From contig NZ_QAOO01000005.1 of assembly GCF_003051105.1 (NCBI RefSeq), forward strand, positions 62,001 to 126,000: 64,000 nucleotides of DNA, written 5' to 3'. The stretch is from Nitrosomonas nitrosa. Lineage in GTDB: Bacteria > Pseudomonadota > Gammaproteobacteria > Burkholderiales > Nitrosomonadaceae. The translations under genes and the position numbers were made by a program. Under the pieces are notes generated by a model. The model was not told the origin of the DNA and ran no database searches. It saw only the letters and a list, made by a program, of their open reading frames with translations. This document shows, in pieces, positions 1-9,158 of this stretch (position 1 is the stretch's first letter; every line of letters begins with the position of its first letter).

Positions 1-653
1 TCGCTGATGAGCGGGATGAATAAATGTTTTTGATTTTCCGCAAACTGTGAAAAAGCACTTTCCAGGACGTCGCCTTCTTTCAGTTTTTCAATTTCTTCTG
101 CGCTGACCGATTCCCGGGACATTATACTCGCGAGCAGACCGCCGAATAATTCTATTCGTCTCCACCATGGAACATTGCGATAAATACGCTTGAGCGTGAT
201 GCCGATTTCTCTATCGATGAGTAAAATGGGAAGCTTGGCTTCTGCAGCATCTTTGATCGCAGTGCGCATTTCCAAGCCGGGCTCGATGCCCAGTCGTTCC
301 GCCATACGCTGCTGAAAAGCGCCTAAGGCTAGGCTCGCAGTGACCATACTTGCCTGACCTTTATGGATAACCTGAAAGAGATCCATTTTGCTTAACAAAT
401 CAGGATTGACGATTGCTTTATGGCGGCTTGGGCATAATTCGATTGCAACAGCATCAAACTCGCCAGTCGCAATCAATTCTTTTACCTTATCTGCGCTTGC
501 TTGCGAAATATGGGCTGTGCCAAGGAGGGTAATTTTATGACCATCAACTTCAAGTGTCCTGATGGGCTCTTGCTCAAATTCATTAGTTAGTGTGATAGGC
601 GACGAAATTGATGTAGCGATTGAGGTAGCGTTTGCTTGCTTTATTTCAGACAT
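1..653 (-). CDS. TraB/GumN-family protein, C-terminus cut by window edge
   Basis: The minus-strand frame opens with ATG at 653 and stays open to the left edge, giving 217 codons of an incomplete protein. After a low-complexity Ser/Thr-rich stretch of about 25 residues it reads LEVDGHKITLLGTAHISQAS and later AIELCPSRH. The LLGTAHIS and ELC-R blocks are hallmarks of the TraB/pheromone-shutdown family (TraB/GumN superfamily). Family members are putative membrane-associated metalloprotease-like proteins, and full-length ones carry C-terminal membrane helices that would lie outside this window. A GGAAAG sequence about 12 nt before the ATG is a weak ribosome site. The gene follows sdaA on the same strand after 422 bp that includes a hairpin, so it probably has its own promoter. 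The substrate is unknown; the family assignment is secure, the function is not. Confidence 0.8.
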   Translation of the reverse strand, partial: MSEIKQANATSIATSISSPITLTNEFEQEPIRTLEVDGHKITLLGTAHISQASADKVKELIATGEFDAVAIELCPSRHKAIVNPDLLSKMDLFQVIHKGQASMVTASLALGAFQQRMAERLGIEPGLEMRTAIKDAAEAKLPILLIDREIGITLKRIYRNVPWWRRIELFGGLLASIMSRESVSAEEIEKLKEGDVLESAFSQFAENQKHLFIPLIS

Positions 654-1075
654 AAATTGTTTTAGCTTTCCCGAATAACTTTAGGCAAAATCATTTTAAC
701 AGGCAAAAAATGCGCATCTGATTCTGATATATGCCGCGTTGAAAGTTTCAACCTAGATTCCCGCGCTGATCGCTGGTTTATGATGCTAGCATTATGAATC
801 TAGGATCAATTTGATCAAAAATATCGTTTGTTACACGATAATGAAATAAGCAGTATAGCCGATAAAACAGATAATGAGTGTTTTACAATCGATTCGCTTG
901 CTGTGTATACATGTTACCCGACGAGAGGATTGATGAGATAGGCGCTCTATGAAGGTAATCGACGCATTGCACATGGGGTGTGCCAAGTAAGCAAAGCCAG
1001 AAAACAATGACCGGCTTTTTGTTTGGCGAGAAAGCCGGTATGGCCTGTTTATTTATAGTTGCAGCGCCGTCATGA
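654..1075. other. Intergenic region between sdaA and traB-like gene
   Basis: There is no convincing gene in these 422 bp. The stretch is AT-rich near the TraB-family start and should contain that gene's promoter. It holds a 10-bp palindrome ATGCTAGCAT at 783-792 and a GATCAA/TTGATC dyad at 804-816, either of which could be an operator. It also holds the hairpin at 1010-1039 listed separately. Short reading frames here show no ribosome site and no recognisable product. Confidence 0.6.
1010..1039 (-). terminator. Hairpin downstream of sdaA, probable terminator
   Basis: ACCGGCTTT and AAAGCCGGT form a perfect 9-bp stem with a 12-nt loop, 37 bp past the sdaA stop codon. The following minus-strand sequence (CATTGTTTTCT) is only moderately T-rich, so termination may be incomplete. 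Confidence 0.55.
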
Positions 1076-2455
1076 TCAGCATTCTGTGATGCTGACGGCC
1101 AAGCCGCCCAGTGATGTTTCCTTGTATTTGTGGGACATTTCGAGACCCGTTTGCTTCATAGCGGCGATACAGTTATCGAGCGGCATGAAATGTTCTCCTG
1201 TGCCTCTGCGTGCGAGTGCCGCGGCGGTATGTGCTTTAATGGCACCAAAGCCATTACGTTCGATACAAGGAACCTGAACCAAGCCACCGACCGGATCGCA
1301 GGTCATGCCCAAATGATGCTCCAGAGCAATCTCTGCAGCGTTTTCTATCTGTTTTGCAGTGCCCCCTTGCGCCGCACATAATCCTGCGGCAGCCATCGCA
1401 GCAGCCGATCCGACTTCCCCTTGGCAACCTACTTCGGCTCCGGATATTGAGCTGCGATGTTTGATGATGCCCCCAATGGCTGCTGCCGTGAGCAAGAAAT
1501 TCCTGACGTCCTCGTTGCTGCCATTTTCATGCTTGACCATATAATAAAGAACGGCTGGGATCACGCCTGCAGCGCCATTGGTAGGCGCAGTGACGACCAT
1601 GTGGCCTGCCGCGTTTTCTTCATTGACGGCCATTGCATAGGCGCATAGCCAATCATTTAATGTTGCTTTTTCGGTATTCTGACTAAGCTGATTGAAGAGT
1701 TTCTTGGCCCGGCGTGATACCTTAAGACCACCCGGCAATACGCCTTCTGCCGTCAGGCCATTCTCGATACACCGTTGCATGGCGTGCCAAATTTTATCTA
1801 GCCCAAGATTAAGCTCATCGGCAGAGATTTTTGTAATCTCGTTAGCGCGTTTCATATCGGCAATCGAAAGATTGCTTTGCTGAGACATGTTCAGCATGCT
1901 TTGGGCCGAATCAAAAGGGTAAGGAAAAGTTCGGGCCGATTCCATTTTGATAGGGGCATTCAGTTGGCTGATTTCGGCAAGCGTATTGATAAATCCACCG
2001 CCAATCGAGAAATAGGTTTCAGTCAATAAGCATTCACCTGTTTCATTGGATAAGGTAAAAATCATGCCGTTTGGATGCTGGGGCAAGGTCTCTTGCTTGT
2101 CGAAGATAACGTCGCTAGCCGGATTGAAGCCGATTTCAATGCCGTTATCCAATGTGCAGGAGGGCCTATTCCATAGCTTTAAAATCAATGCGTTGACGTC
2201 CTGTGTCGAAAGCGCTTCTGGCGTATAGCCATGCAGGCCCAATACAACGGCACGATCGGTAGCATGTCCTTTTCCGGTAAAAGCCAGAGAACCCTTTAAT
2301 ACACAATTGACATGAGCCCCTTTATTACTTGGCGATAATTCGACAAGCCGATTAATACGATTGCGAAAATCGTTGGCAGCCATCATTGGCCCCATGGTAT
2401 GTGAGCTAGATGGGCCAATTCCGATTTTAAAGAGATCAAGGACGCTGATGAACAT
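1076..2455 (-). CDS. sdaA: L-serine ammonia-lyase (serine deaminase)
   Basis: This 459-residue protein matches the length and architecture of iron-sulfur L-serine dehydratases such as E. coli SdaA (454 aa). It deaminates serine to pyruvate and ammonia in the cytosol. The N-terminal block [15 protein letters not shown] is the family's beta-domain signature. The C-terminal half has [29 protein letters not shown] and [13 protein letters not shown], which carry cysteines expected to bind the [4Fe-4S] cluster. The ATG at 2455 is preceded by AAGGT at 8 nt spacing. It is transcribed divergently from the EAL-domain gene and followed by a hairpin, so it looks monocistronic. In a chemolithotroph it would serve amino-acid turnover rather than growth on serine. 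The assignment is very secure. Confidence 0.97.
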   Translation of the reverse strand: MFISVLDLFKIGIGPSSSHTMGPMMAANDFRNRINRLVELSPSNKGAHVNCVLKGSLAFTGKGHATDRAVVLGLHGYTPEALSTQDVNALILKLWNRPSCTLDNGIEIGFNPASDVIFDKQETLPQHPNGMIFTLSNETGECLLTETYFSIGGGFINTLAEISQLNAPIKMESARTFPYPFDSAQSMLNMSQQSNLSIADMKRANEITKISADELNLGLDKIWHAMQRCIENGLTAEGVLPGGLKVSRRAKKLFNQLSQNTEKATLNDWLCAYAMAVNEENAAGHMVVTAPTNGAAGVIPAVLYYMVKHENGSNEDVRNFLLTAAAIGGIIKHRSSISGAEVGCQGEVGSAAAMAAAGLCAAQGGTAKQIENAAEIALEHHLGMTCDPVGGLVQVPCIERNGFGAIKAHTAAALARRGTGEHFMPLDNCIAAMKQTGLEMSHKYKETSLGGLAVSITEC

Positions 2456-2668
2456 AAATTAAACCTTGTGAAAAATAAGCTGAGAATTGTGAAGTAGGTA
2501 TTAGGAATAAATTAAGGTAAAAATAAACACCGCAATTTGTCGTTATATTCTTAACGTTTAATTAGTGCAGAATTTGTCATTGTATTCCGACTTTCCGCTA
2601 GCTTAAAGTTTTAGCGTAGTTAGCCGATAAAAAAAAGATCAGACAATTAATAAAGTCGATTTTACTAG

Positions 2669-4390
2669 ATGGTACCTAGAAATCCTAAGCTTCTGATCAT
2701 TGATGACTGTGAGATTGATGATAAGAGTTTATATATAAATCTTACAGAATACTGGAAAAAGTTAATTTATAAACGTGTTAGCAGTATTTCCGAGTTTCTA
2801 GCAGCCCTATATGATTCAAGCTGGGATGCAATTATTGCTGAATATTCGCTTCCGCAATTTGACGCATTGAATGCGCTGGACCTGTTAAAAAGAAGTGGTA
2901 AAGAGATTCCTTTTTTCATCTATTCAAAAAATACCGACGAAAATAATGCTTTGGCAGCGATACGCCATGGTGCATGTGATTATCTATACAAGGGATGTTC
3001 ATTTCGTCTCGTATTTGCGCTAGAGCGGGAATTGAAACTTATCGACTTGAAACGCAAGCAGCGGCAGACTGAAAGTCAGTTCTTTCATCTGGCGTATTAT
3101 GATGAACTTACTGGGTTGCCTAAATATAAATTATTCTGTGAAAAGGCTTCTGAAGTCCTATCTAACCGGAGCGCACAAGGGAAGATTGCTGCCGTCTATT
3201 CGATCAAAATAGACCAATTGCCAACGGTTGGCAACAGTAGGGGCTATAACATCGCAGATGCCTTGATTAAGCAATTTGTCTATCGGCTTTCCGTTCATAC
3301 GGGAAGAAATTGTTTGCTTACACGTTTGGAGGGAGGGCGGTTCACCTTTCTCAATGGCGAAGTGAATACGCTTGATGAAGTGCAAATATTTGCAAGTCAA
3401 ATCCTGAAACTTGGCTCGATGCCCTTCATGATTGAAAACTTGGAATTTTATATTTCATTGAATATCGCAATTACGATCTACCCTGATGATGGCAGTGACA
3501 TCGAAGTTTTATTGACAAACTCAGAAAGCACGTTGGCGGTCAATAAGGGTTCATGGAAAAACAGTTATCAATTCTATACTAAAGAGGTTAGCGAAATCTC
3601 TCTGCGACGTACGCTTCTAAGCGCTTCATTGAGAAGGGCTTTGGAGAAGAATGAATTTGTTTTGTACTATCAACCCATCATTGATGTGAAAAGTGGACAA
3701 ATAACCGGTGTAGAAACATTAGTGCGCTGGGATCATCCGGAATTTGGATTGTTACAGCCGGATAAATTTATTCCGCTTGCAGATGAAACAAGTCTAATCG
3801 TTGAAATTGGTAAATGGGTATTGCAAGAAGCTTGTAAACAGGCCAGATCTTGGCAAGATGCGGGAGGAGAGCCTATTTCTATTGCTGTAAATACTTCGGC
3901 AATTGAATTGGGCCAATCCCCCTATCTCAATTACATCACTGAGGTATTAAAAAAGGAAAGATTCGATCCGGCTCTCCTGGAATTAGAAATTACCGAATCT
4001 GTTCTGATGCGAGATGCCGATACGAGCATCAAGGTATTGCGTGAATTAAAGCAAATGGGGATCAAAATTGCCATAGATAATTTTGGTATTGGTTTTACTT
4101 CCCTGAATTGCCTTAAAAAATATCCAATCGATATTTTAAAAATGGATAGGTCGCTAACCAACGATATGACGACGAGTGCAGACAGCTTATCTATTGTCAA
4201 TGCCATCGTTGGGCTTGCCAAAAACCTAGGCATACTCGTGCTCGCCAAAGGGATAGAGACTCAAGAGCAACTCGATTTGTTGACTAAGATGAATTGTAAT
4301 AAAGTTCAGGGGTTTATTTTTAGCGAACCCGTCACTGGTGAGAAATTACTATCCTTTATCAAACTGCGAAAAACCGGCACTTTTACGTAA
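2669..4390 (+). CDS. Degenerate receiver-GGDEF-EAL signalling protein
   Basis: The 573-residue protein has a receiver-like domain (about 7-125), a GGDEF domain (about 138-305) and an EAL domain (about 315-570), with no membrane segment. Each domain lacks key residues. In the receiver, acidic D12/D13 and K108 are kept, but the phospho-acceptor position is Glu58 (AEYSLPQF). The GGDEF signature is EGGRF (221-225), so cyclase activity is not expected. In the EAL domain the motif is ETL (349-351), the usual DDFG is D470-N471-F-G, and the AEGVET loop is AKGIET with Lys527 for Glu; N408, E440, E443, K491 and Q548 are kept. Loss of a metal-binding Asp and the loop Glu argues against c-di-GMP hydrolysis. 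The most likely role is as a binding or protein-interaction effector. It lies 342 bp upstream of flhD on the same strand. The start at 2669 has no clear Shine-Dalgarno sequence. Confidence 0.9.
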   Translation: MVPRNPKLLIIDDCEIDDKSLYINLTEYWKKLIYKRVSSISEFLAALYDSSWDAIIAEYSLPQFDALNALDLLKRSGKEIPFFIYSKNTDENNALAAIRHGACDYLYKGCSFRLVFALERELKLIDLKRKQRQTESQFFHLAYYDELTGLPKYKLFCEKASEVLSNRSAQGKIAAVYSIKIDQLPTVGNSRGYNIADALIKQFVYRLSVHTGRNCLLTRLEGGRFTFLNGEVNTLDEVQIFASQILKLGSMPFMIENLEFYISLNIAITIYPDDGSDIEVLLTNSESTLAVNKGSWKNSYQFYTKEVSEISLRRTLLSASLRRALEKNEFVLYYQPIIDVKSGQITGVETLVRWDHPEFGLLQPDKFIPLADETSLIVEIGKWVLQEACKQARSWQDAGGEPISIAVNTSAIELGQSPYLNYITEVLKKERFDPALLELEITESVLMRDADTSIKVLRELKQMGIKIAIDNFGIGFTSLNCLKKYPIDILKMDRSLTNDMTTSADSLSIVNAIVGLAKNLGILVLAKGIETQEQLDLLTKMNCNKVQGFIFSEPVTGEKLLSFIKLRKTGTFT

Positions 4391-4732
4391 AATTTATGTA
4401 AATTTTATCCAGCCAGTGTCGTTAAATAACCGATTCATCGCTTTTTGCTAATTAGTCTTAATCATGGAATTTAGGCGTTTTCTTGTCGTTTTGAATATTT
4501 ACCTATAGTGCTAGAATCAGCAGCAATGAGTAAGTCATCTGATAAATTGCCTATTTATCTTTCTGATATCACAGTCATTTTCCTCCTTGTAGGAAAAATT
4601 CCTACAAATTTGTTAGCAAAATCCTGACATTGCATTTGGCGGGTGCGCCATTTACTTGTCAAGCGCCAAGATTGAGAATGTACCCATACAGACTCGATCC
4701 CAACCTTTAATCGTTTGACAAGGAGCGCTGAA
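4391..4732 (+). other. flhDC upstream regulatory region
   Basis: There is no gene in these 342 bp. They separate the degenerate EAL gene from flhD and are AT-rich. A TATAGT hexamer at 4504-4509 is a plausible -10 element with a poor -35 about 17 bp upstream. A perfect dyad is present at 4587-4607 (listed separately). If the promoter is at about 4510, the flhD leader would be about 220 nt long and would include the dyad. Confidence 0.45.
4587..4607. promoter_or_regulatory. Perfect dyad upstream of flhD, candidate operator or leader hairpin
   Basis: TTGTAGGAA and TTCCTACAA form a perfect 9-bp inverted repeat around an AAA spacer, 125 bp before the flhD ATG. It could be a binding site for a dimeric regulator or, in RNA, a hairpin in the leader. 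The cognate regulator is unknown. Confidence 0.4.
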
Positions 4733-5050
4733 ATGGAAACAAACCAGATTCTAGATGAAATCAGAGAAATCAACCTTGGCTACATGTTGCTAGCGCAACA
4801 GTTGCTACGGGAAGATAAAGCGACTGCAATGTACCGCCTAGGCATTGGCGAAGATGTGGCCAATATTTTAGAAAACTTGACCTCCAGCCAGTTGCTGAAA
4901 ATGGCGGCTTCCAATATGCTGTTATGCCGTTTCCGCTTTGACGATCAACTGATTGCCGAGATACTGTCGAGTCATCACCGTGATCGCGCGTTGGCGCAAT
5001 CTCACGCCACGATATTGATGGCTGGATTACCCGCAGAAGCGGTAGCTTGA
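4733..5050 (+). CDS. flhD: Flagellar master transcription regulator subunit FlhD
   Basis: This 105-residue protein is close to the usual FlhD length (about 116 in E. coli). It partners with FlhC in a heterohexameric activator of early flagellar operons that works with sigma-70. The sequence ILDEIREINLGYMLLAQQLLREDKA-type N-terminus and the MAASNMLLCRFRFDD block, which contains the conserved Cys, are characteristic. The ATG at 4733 is chosen because AAGGAGCGCTGAA places a strong ribosome site at correct spacing; an in-frame start 18 nt upstream has none. flhC begins 27 bp after its stop, so the two form an operon. Their presence implies a motile organism. The neighbour upstream is a degenerate EAL protein that may modulate this system. 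Confidence 0.95.
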   Translation: METNQILDEIREINLGYMLLAQQLLREDKATAMYRLGIGEDVANILENLTSSQLLKMAASNMLLCRFRFDDQLIAEILSSHHRDRALAQSHATILMAGLPAEAVA

Positions 5051-5077
5051 TTTGAGATGGCGTAAAAGGAGAAGAAC

Positions 5078-5647
5078 ATGAAAGAGAAGAGCCTCTTGTC
5101 AGAAGCACGTCAAATTCAGCTTGCAACCGAATTGGTCAAGCTAGGTGCTAGATTGCAGGTTTTGGAAGCCAATACGAAATTGAGCCGTGAGCGGCTGGTA
5201 AGGCTATACAAAGAAATTAAAGGGGTTTCACCCCCCAAAGGCATGCTGCCGTATTCCGAGGACTGGTTTACCAGCTGGCAACCTAACGTGCATTCTTCGC
5301 TATTCATCAATATATACAACTATATGGTTAAGTATGCACATGTGCAGGGCATCGATGCCATCATAAGAAGCTACAAGCTCTACCTGGAGCATATTGAAAT
5401 CAATCAGCTTCCACGTGTTCTGAGCTTGACACGGGCTTGGACCTTGGTGCGTTTCCTGGAAAGCAAAGTGTTGTCCGTAGCGACTTGCGTCGAATGTAAT
5501 GGCAATTTCATCGTTCATAGCCTGGAAATCCATTCCCACCATGTTTGCGGATTATGTCACGTACCTTCCCGCGCAGGCAAAACCAAGAAAGTGGAGGCTG
5601 TGGAAACTGTAGATATGGGGCACGGCGATCATGAGCATGCGGCCTGA
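5078..5647 (+). CDS. flhC: Flagellar master transcription regulator subunit FlhC
   Basis: The 189-residue protein matches FlhC in length (E. coli 192). It has the four cysteines C137, C140, C157 and C160 in CVEC and CGLC, the zinc site, at the same numbers as in the E. coli protein. With FlhD it binds DNA and activates class-2 flagellar genes. AAAAGGAGAAGAAC precedes the ATG, a strong ribosome site. It ends with an acidic, His-rich tail (HGDHEHAA) that is not part of the core fold. No flagellar structural genes lie in the window. The assignment is very secure. Confidence 0.97.
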   Translation: MKEKSLLSEARQIQLATELVKLGARLQVLEANTKLSRERLVRLYKEIKGVSPPKGMLPYSEDWFTSWQPNVHSSLFINIYNYMVKYAHVQGIDAIIRSYKLYLEHIEINQLPRVLSLTRAWTLVRFLESKVLSVATCVECNGNFIVHSLEIHSHHVCGLCHVPSRAGKTKKVEAVETVDMGHGDHEHAA

Positions 5648-5785
5648 ATGCTATGAGGCCATAATAAATTAGCAAGCATAGTCTTTGAAGTAATCTACTA
5701 TTAAGCGAGTTTGATTGACTATCTTATGGATTTTGAATTTTTACGATGGATTTTTATCTCTTCCTCCTGTTAGAAGTAATCCACA

Positions 5786-5804
5786 ATAGACTGGTGTAGT
5801 CTAT
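5786..5804. terminator. Hairpin between convergent flhC and pyrF
   Basis: ATAGACT and AGTCTAT form a 7-bp perfect stem with a 5-nt loop in the gap between two converging genes. Neither side has a good T-tract, so it is a weak candidate for a bidirectional terminator. Confidence 0.3.
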
Positions 5805-5873
5805 ACTCATTGGTCTAATGTGTGATTATGCATAACGATTTTGTAGTAAGTAACGGAAGATTGACTTCAAAAA

Positions 5874-6578
5874 TTACGCGGTATATTCCATCCCTTGAAT
5901 TTCTTGGTTCAATTGTTGCAGCATTAGAAGCGGGTTCGGCGATTGGGTGATAGGCCGCCCAATAACTAAGTAGTCCGCACCATCCCGAATGGCTTGTTGT
6001 GGAGTGGCTATTCTTAACTGGTCATTAGCATCGCAGTTAGCAGGACGGATGCCAGGGGTGACTAGTATAAAGTCATTCTTGATAATTTTTCTTAGTGGTT
6101 TCGCTTCATTGGCTGAACAAACGACGCCGTCAAGTCCGCAGTCACGAGCGAGTAATGCTAAGCGACGAACAATTTCAAAGGGCTCATCATTCCAACCCAT
6201 ATCTTGAAGCGCATTCCTATCCAGGCTGGTTAATAGTGTTACAGCGATCAGTTTGGTTATTTTGGCAGAGAGCGCCTCTCGTGCGGCAAGAAGCATTTTT
6301 CTTCCGCCTAGTGCGTGGATATTGATCATCCATACGCCAAGATCCGATGCTACTTTGCATGCACTGGCCACAGTGTTCGGGATATCATGATATTTGAGAT
6401 CGAGAAAAATTTCATAACCCGAAGCCATCAGCTTTTCGACGAGTTGCGGACCGGCTGCGGTAAAAAGTTCTTTACCTATTTTGATTCTACATAGGTCCTT
6501 GTCTAATTTGGCCGCAAGCTCAAGCGCTTGCTTTTGATTAGGAAAATCAAAAGCGACGATAATACGAGGATCAACCAC
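5874..6578 (-). CDS. pyrF: Orotidine 5'-phosphate decarboxylase
   Basis: The 234-residue enzyme converts OMP to UMP, the last step of de novo pyrimidine synthesis. The catalytic block DLKYHDIPNTV gives D60, K62 and D65 of the Asp-Lys-Asp array, and the phosphate-binding end VTPGIRP is present. The length is normal for the short PyrF class. The start codon is GTG at 6578; no ATG is available near the conserved N-terminus (DPRIIVAFDF). It begins 18 bp after lapA stops, so it is probably co-transcribed with lapA. The other pyrimidine gene in the window, pyrE, is 50 kb away. Confidence 0.97.
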   Translation of the reverse strand: MVDPRIIVAFDFPNQKQALELAAKLDKDLCRIKIGKELFTAAGPQLVEKLMASGYEIFLDLKYHDIPNTVASACKVASDLGVWMINIHALGGRKMLLAAREALSAKITKLIAVTLLTSLDRNALQDMGWNDEPFEIVRRLALLARDCGLDGVVCSANEAKPLRKIIKNDFILVTPGIRPANCDANDQLRIATPQQAIRDGADYLVIGRPITQSPNPLLMLQQLNQEIQGMEYTA

Positions 6579-6596
6579 GTAATAGTACTTGTAATA

Positions 6597-6806
6597 TTAG
6601 GATTGCTTTTTAACTTTCTTAATAGCGCACGCAAGAAAGCCAAAAGCAGTTCCTAATACAAAACAGGCCAGCAAGACAATTATCATTGGTACTTGCCACT
6701 CGAAACCGAGATAGTAATTAACGGAGACTATTTCAGTATTTTTAGCAGCAAAGCTCACTAATAGTAAGAATATTACTATTCTAAGGATCCAGATAGAAAT
6801 ACGCAT
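6597..6806 (-). CDS. lapA: LapA-like (DUF1049) inner-membrane protein
   Basis: This 69-residue protein has two membrane helices (about 4-24 and 40-63) separated by AAKNTEIVSVNYYLGFEWQ, the typical LapA/DUF1049 pattern, and a basic C-terminus (KKVKKQS). LapA works with the TPR protein LapB in controlling LpxC turnover and lipopolysaccharide assembly. An in-frame TTG allows 11 more residues, but that extension is soluble and lacks a properly spaced ribosome site, so the ATG at 6806 is preferred. In many Proteobacteria lapB follows lapA directly; here pyrF takes that place. Confidence 0.8.
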   Translation of the reverse strand: MRISIWILRIVIFLLLVSFAAKNTEIVSVNYYLGFEWQVPMIIVLLACFVLGTAFGFLACAIKKVKKQS

Positions 6807-6848
6807 GATTTCAGTATGTTTGAAGTTAGAAAATTGCAATTCCTGTAA

Positions 6849-6992
6849 AGGGTACCTCTAAAAATCCCTATTTAGTCACAATACAGCGCTGTTCACAAAA
6901 AATGTTTCCTGACCTATTACCCATTGGTTGCGTCAACATATTTTTGTTCCCATCCCGTCTTGTTTTAAACGCTGAATTTTTAGAGGCACCCT
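6849..6992. mobile_element. Miniature inverted-repeat element (MITE), copy 1
   Basis: The 144-bp element is bounded by 17-bp terminal inverted repeats, AGGGTACCTCTAAAAAT at 6849-6865 and ATTTTTAGAGGCACCCT at 6976-6992, which match at 16 of 17 positions. AA flanks both ends and may be a 2-bp target duplication. There is no coding capacity. The interior (ATGTTTCCT, GCGTCA, TTTTTGTTC, CGTCTTGTTT) recurs in the copy at 11704-11844. This fits a non-autonomous transposon derivative mobilised by an insertion-sequence transposase not present here. Confidence 0.7.
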
Positions 6993-7030
6993 AAAGATGA
7001 GCAAGCTATCTATCGAACGATAATGAAAAA

Positions 7031-7333
7031 TTACTCATGCTTGCTATCATTATTCTTAAAATCAACACGTTCTCGCATCTTTTTTCCAGCTTTGAAATGT
7101 GGAACATATTTTTCAGGAACATGCACCTTTTCCCCTGATTTGGGATTACGGCCGACTCGCGCAGGCCGGTAATTCAAATCAAAGCTTCCAAATCCACGGA
7201 TTTCAATACGCTCTCCCCTAGATAGGCTTTCAGCCATTGCATCAAGAATCATCTTGACGGCCAGTTCAGTATCTTTTGCCAAGAGCTGGGGGTATCGGGC
7301 GGCAAGCTTGGAAATCAATTCAGATTTCGTCAT
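7031..7333 (-). CDS. ihfB: Integration host factor subunit beta
   Basis: The 100-residue protein is the beta subunit of IHF, a sequence-specific DNA-bending nucleoid protein. It begins [11 protein letters not shown] and has [26 protein letters not shown], the conserved beta-arm that inserts its Pro into the minor groove. AAAGGACATTG precedes the ATG at 7333. It starts 11 bp after rpsA ends, the usual rpsA-ihfB arrangement, so it is co-transcribed with S1. The C-terminal tail (FKNNDSKHE) is slightly longer than in E. coli. A MITE sits downstream, between ihfB and lapA. Confidence 0.97.
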   Translation of the reverse strand: MTKSELISKLAARYPQLLAKDTELAVKMILDAMAESLSRGERIEIRGFGSFDLNYRPARVGRNPKSGEKVHVPEKYVPHFKAGKKMRERVDFKNNDSKHE

Positions 7334-7344
7334 CAATGTCCTTT

Positions 7345-9063
7345 TTATTGTTCTTCTGAGTTTTTACTATCCATTTTGGCTTTGAGCAACGCGCCTAGGT
7401 TGGTAGTGCCTGTGCTAGCAGGTGTTTTCGTCGCTACCATCTGTAATGCACTACTTTCTTCTTGTTGATCTTTTGCTTTGATGGAAAGATTAATACTACG
7501 GTTTTTTCGATCTATATTAATAATCATTGCTTCGATTTCATCACCTTCTTTGAGCAAGGTGCGAATATCTTCAATTTTATCGCGCGATATCTCTGAAGTG
7601 CGAAGGTAACCTTCTACTTCATCGGTCAACGCAATGACAGCGCCTTTAGCATCGAGTGATTTTACAGTTCCTTTGACAATACTGTTTTTATCATGCGACG
7701 CTACATATATGGTGAAAGGATCACCTTCCAGTTGTTTGATACCGAGAGAAATTCGCTCTTTCTCGACATCAATCGATAATACAACTGCTTCTACTTCATC
7801 GCCTTTTTTGTAATTACAAATTGCTTCTTCTCCGGGTTGCGTCCAAGAGAGATCGGAAAGATGAACCAATCCATCGATATTGCCTGGCAATCCGATAAAT
7901 ACGCCAAAGTCAGTAATAGATTTAATTTGGCCGGTAACTTTATCGCCTTTTTCATGGCTCATTGCGAATTCTTCCCATGGATTAGGCTTGCACTGCTTCA
8001 TTCCAAGCGAAATACGGCGTCGTTCTTCGTCTATTTCAATAATAATGACTTCTACTTCATCGCCCAGCTGGACAATTTTGGATGGATAGACGTTTTTGTT
8101 GGTCCAATCCATTTCGGAGACATGCACCAAACCTTCAATACCTTGTTCAATTTCTACAAAAGCGCCATAGTCCGTAAGATTCGTTACTTTGCCAAATAAG
8201 CGAGTGCCGGGAGGATAGCGTCGTGAAAGACCGACCCATGGGTCTTCGGTTAATTGTTTCATCCCGAGTGAAACGCGATTTTTTTCTTGATCGAACTTGA
8301 GGACTTTGGCGGTGACTTCATCGCCAACATTGATAATCTCGGAGGGGTGTTTTACACGCCGCCAAGCTAGGTCCGTGATATGCAATAAGCCATCGATTCC
8401 ACCCAGATCGACAAACGCACCGTAGTCGGTGATGTTTTTAACGATACCATGCACAACGGCGCCTTCTTGCAGGTTTGCCAATAAAGACTCGCGATCGGCA
8501 CCTTGCGTCTCTTCCAGGACAGCGCGCCGCGAGATGACAACATTGTTGCGTTTGCGGTCAAGCTTGATAACTTTGAATTCCATCTCCTTGTTTTCGTAAG
8601 GAGTCGTATCTTTTACAGGCCGGATGTCTACCAAAGAACCTGGCAAGAATGCGCGTATGCCGTTAACCATGGCAGTTAAGCCTCCCTTGACCTTGCCATT
8701 GACCATGCCGCTGACTATTGTGCCTTTTTCCATGGCTTCTTCTAGGTCATGCCAGGCATTCAATCTTCTCGCTTTATCTCTGGATAACCGTGTTTCACCA
8801 TAACCATCTTCAAGTGCATCAATGGCGACACTGACAAAATCGCCCACTTTAACCTCAATTTCGCCTCGATCATTTTTAAATTCCTCAATGGGAATATAGC
8901 TTTCAGATTTGAGCCCTGCATTGACAACCACAAAGTTATAGTCGATACGGACAATTTCTGCAGTAATTACCTCTCCTACACGCATTTCTTTACGTGTAAG
9001 GCTCTCTTCGAAAAGTTGAGCAAAATTTTCTGAGGAAGATGTTACGTTGGAAGCAATAGTCAT
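7345..9063 (-). CDS. rpsA: 30S ribosomal protein S1
   Basis: The 572-residue protein contains six S1 RNA-binding repeats, visible as recurring VGDxV...DYGAFVxxxxGIxGLxH...RxSLGxKQ units from about residue 30 to 530, plus a short disordered tail. It unwinds and docks mRNA leaders on the 30S subunit. Four central repeats are the best conserved ([50 protein letters not shown]). No classical Shine-Dalgarno sequence is seen before the ATG, as in the E. coli rpsA leader, which is autoregulated by S1; the same may apply here. It lies between cmk (95 bp upstream) and ihfB. Confidence 0.98.
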   Translation of the reverse strand: MTIASNVTSSSENFAQLFEESLTRKEMRVGEVITAEIVRIDYNFVVVNAGLKSESYIPIEEFKNDRGEIEVKVGDFVSVAIDALEDGYGETRLSRDKARRLNAWHDLEEAMEKGTIVSGMVNGKVKGGLTAMVNGIRAFLPGSLVDIRPVKDTTPYENKEMEFKVIKLDRKRNNVVISRRAVLEETQGADRESLLANLQEGAVVHGIVKNITDYGAFVDLGGIDGLLHITDLAWRRVKHPSEIINVGDEVTAKVLKFDQEKNRVSLGMKQLTEDPWVGLSRRYPPGTRLFGKVTNLTDYGAFVEIEQGIEGLVHVSEMDWTNKNVYPSKIVQLGDEVEVIIIEIDEERRRISLGMKQCKPNPWEEFAMSHEKGDKVTGQIKSITDFGVFIGLPGNIDGLVHLSDLSWTQPGEEAICNYKKGDEVEAVVLSIDVEKERISLGIKQLEGDPFTIYVASHDKNSIVKGTVKSLDAKGAVIALTDEVEGYLRTSEISRDKIEDIRTLLKEGDEIEAMIINIDRKNRSINLSIKAKDQQEESSALQMVATKTPASTGTTNLGALLKAKMDSKNSEEQ

Positions 9064-9158
9064 TATAAAAAAATACCCGATTTGTATTTCATCCCTGTAA
9101 GAGGATGGTTAGTTGATTAAAAATAAAAGTCCGAATAATAATTGGTTGTTACTCAATT

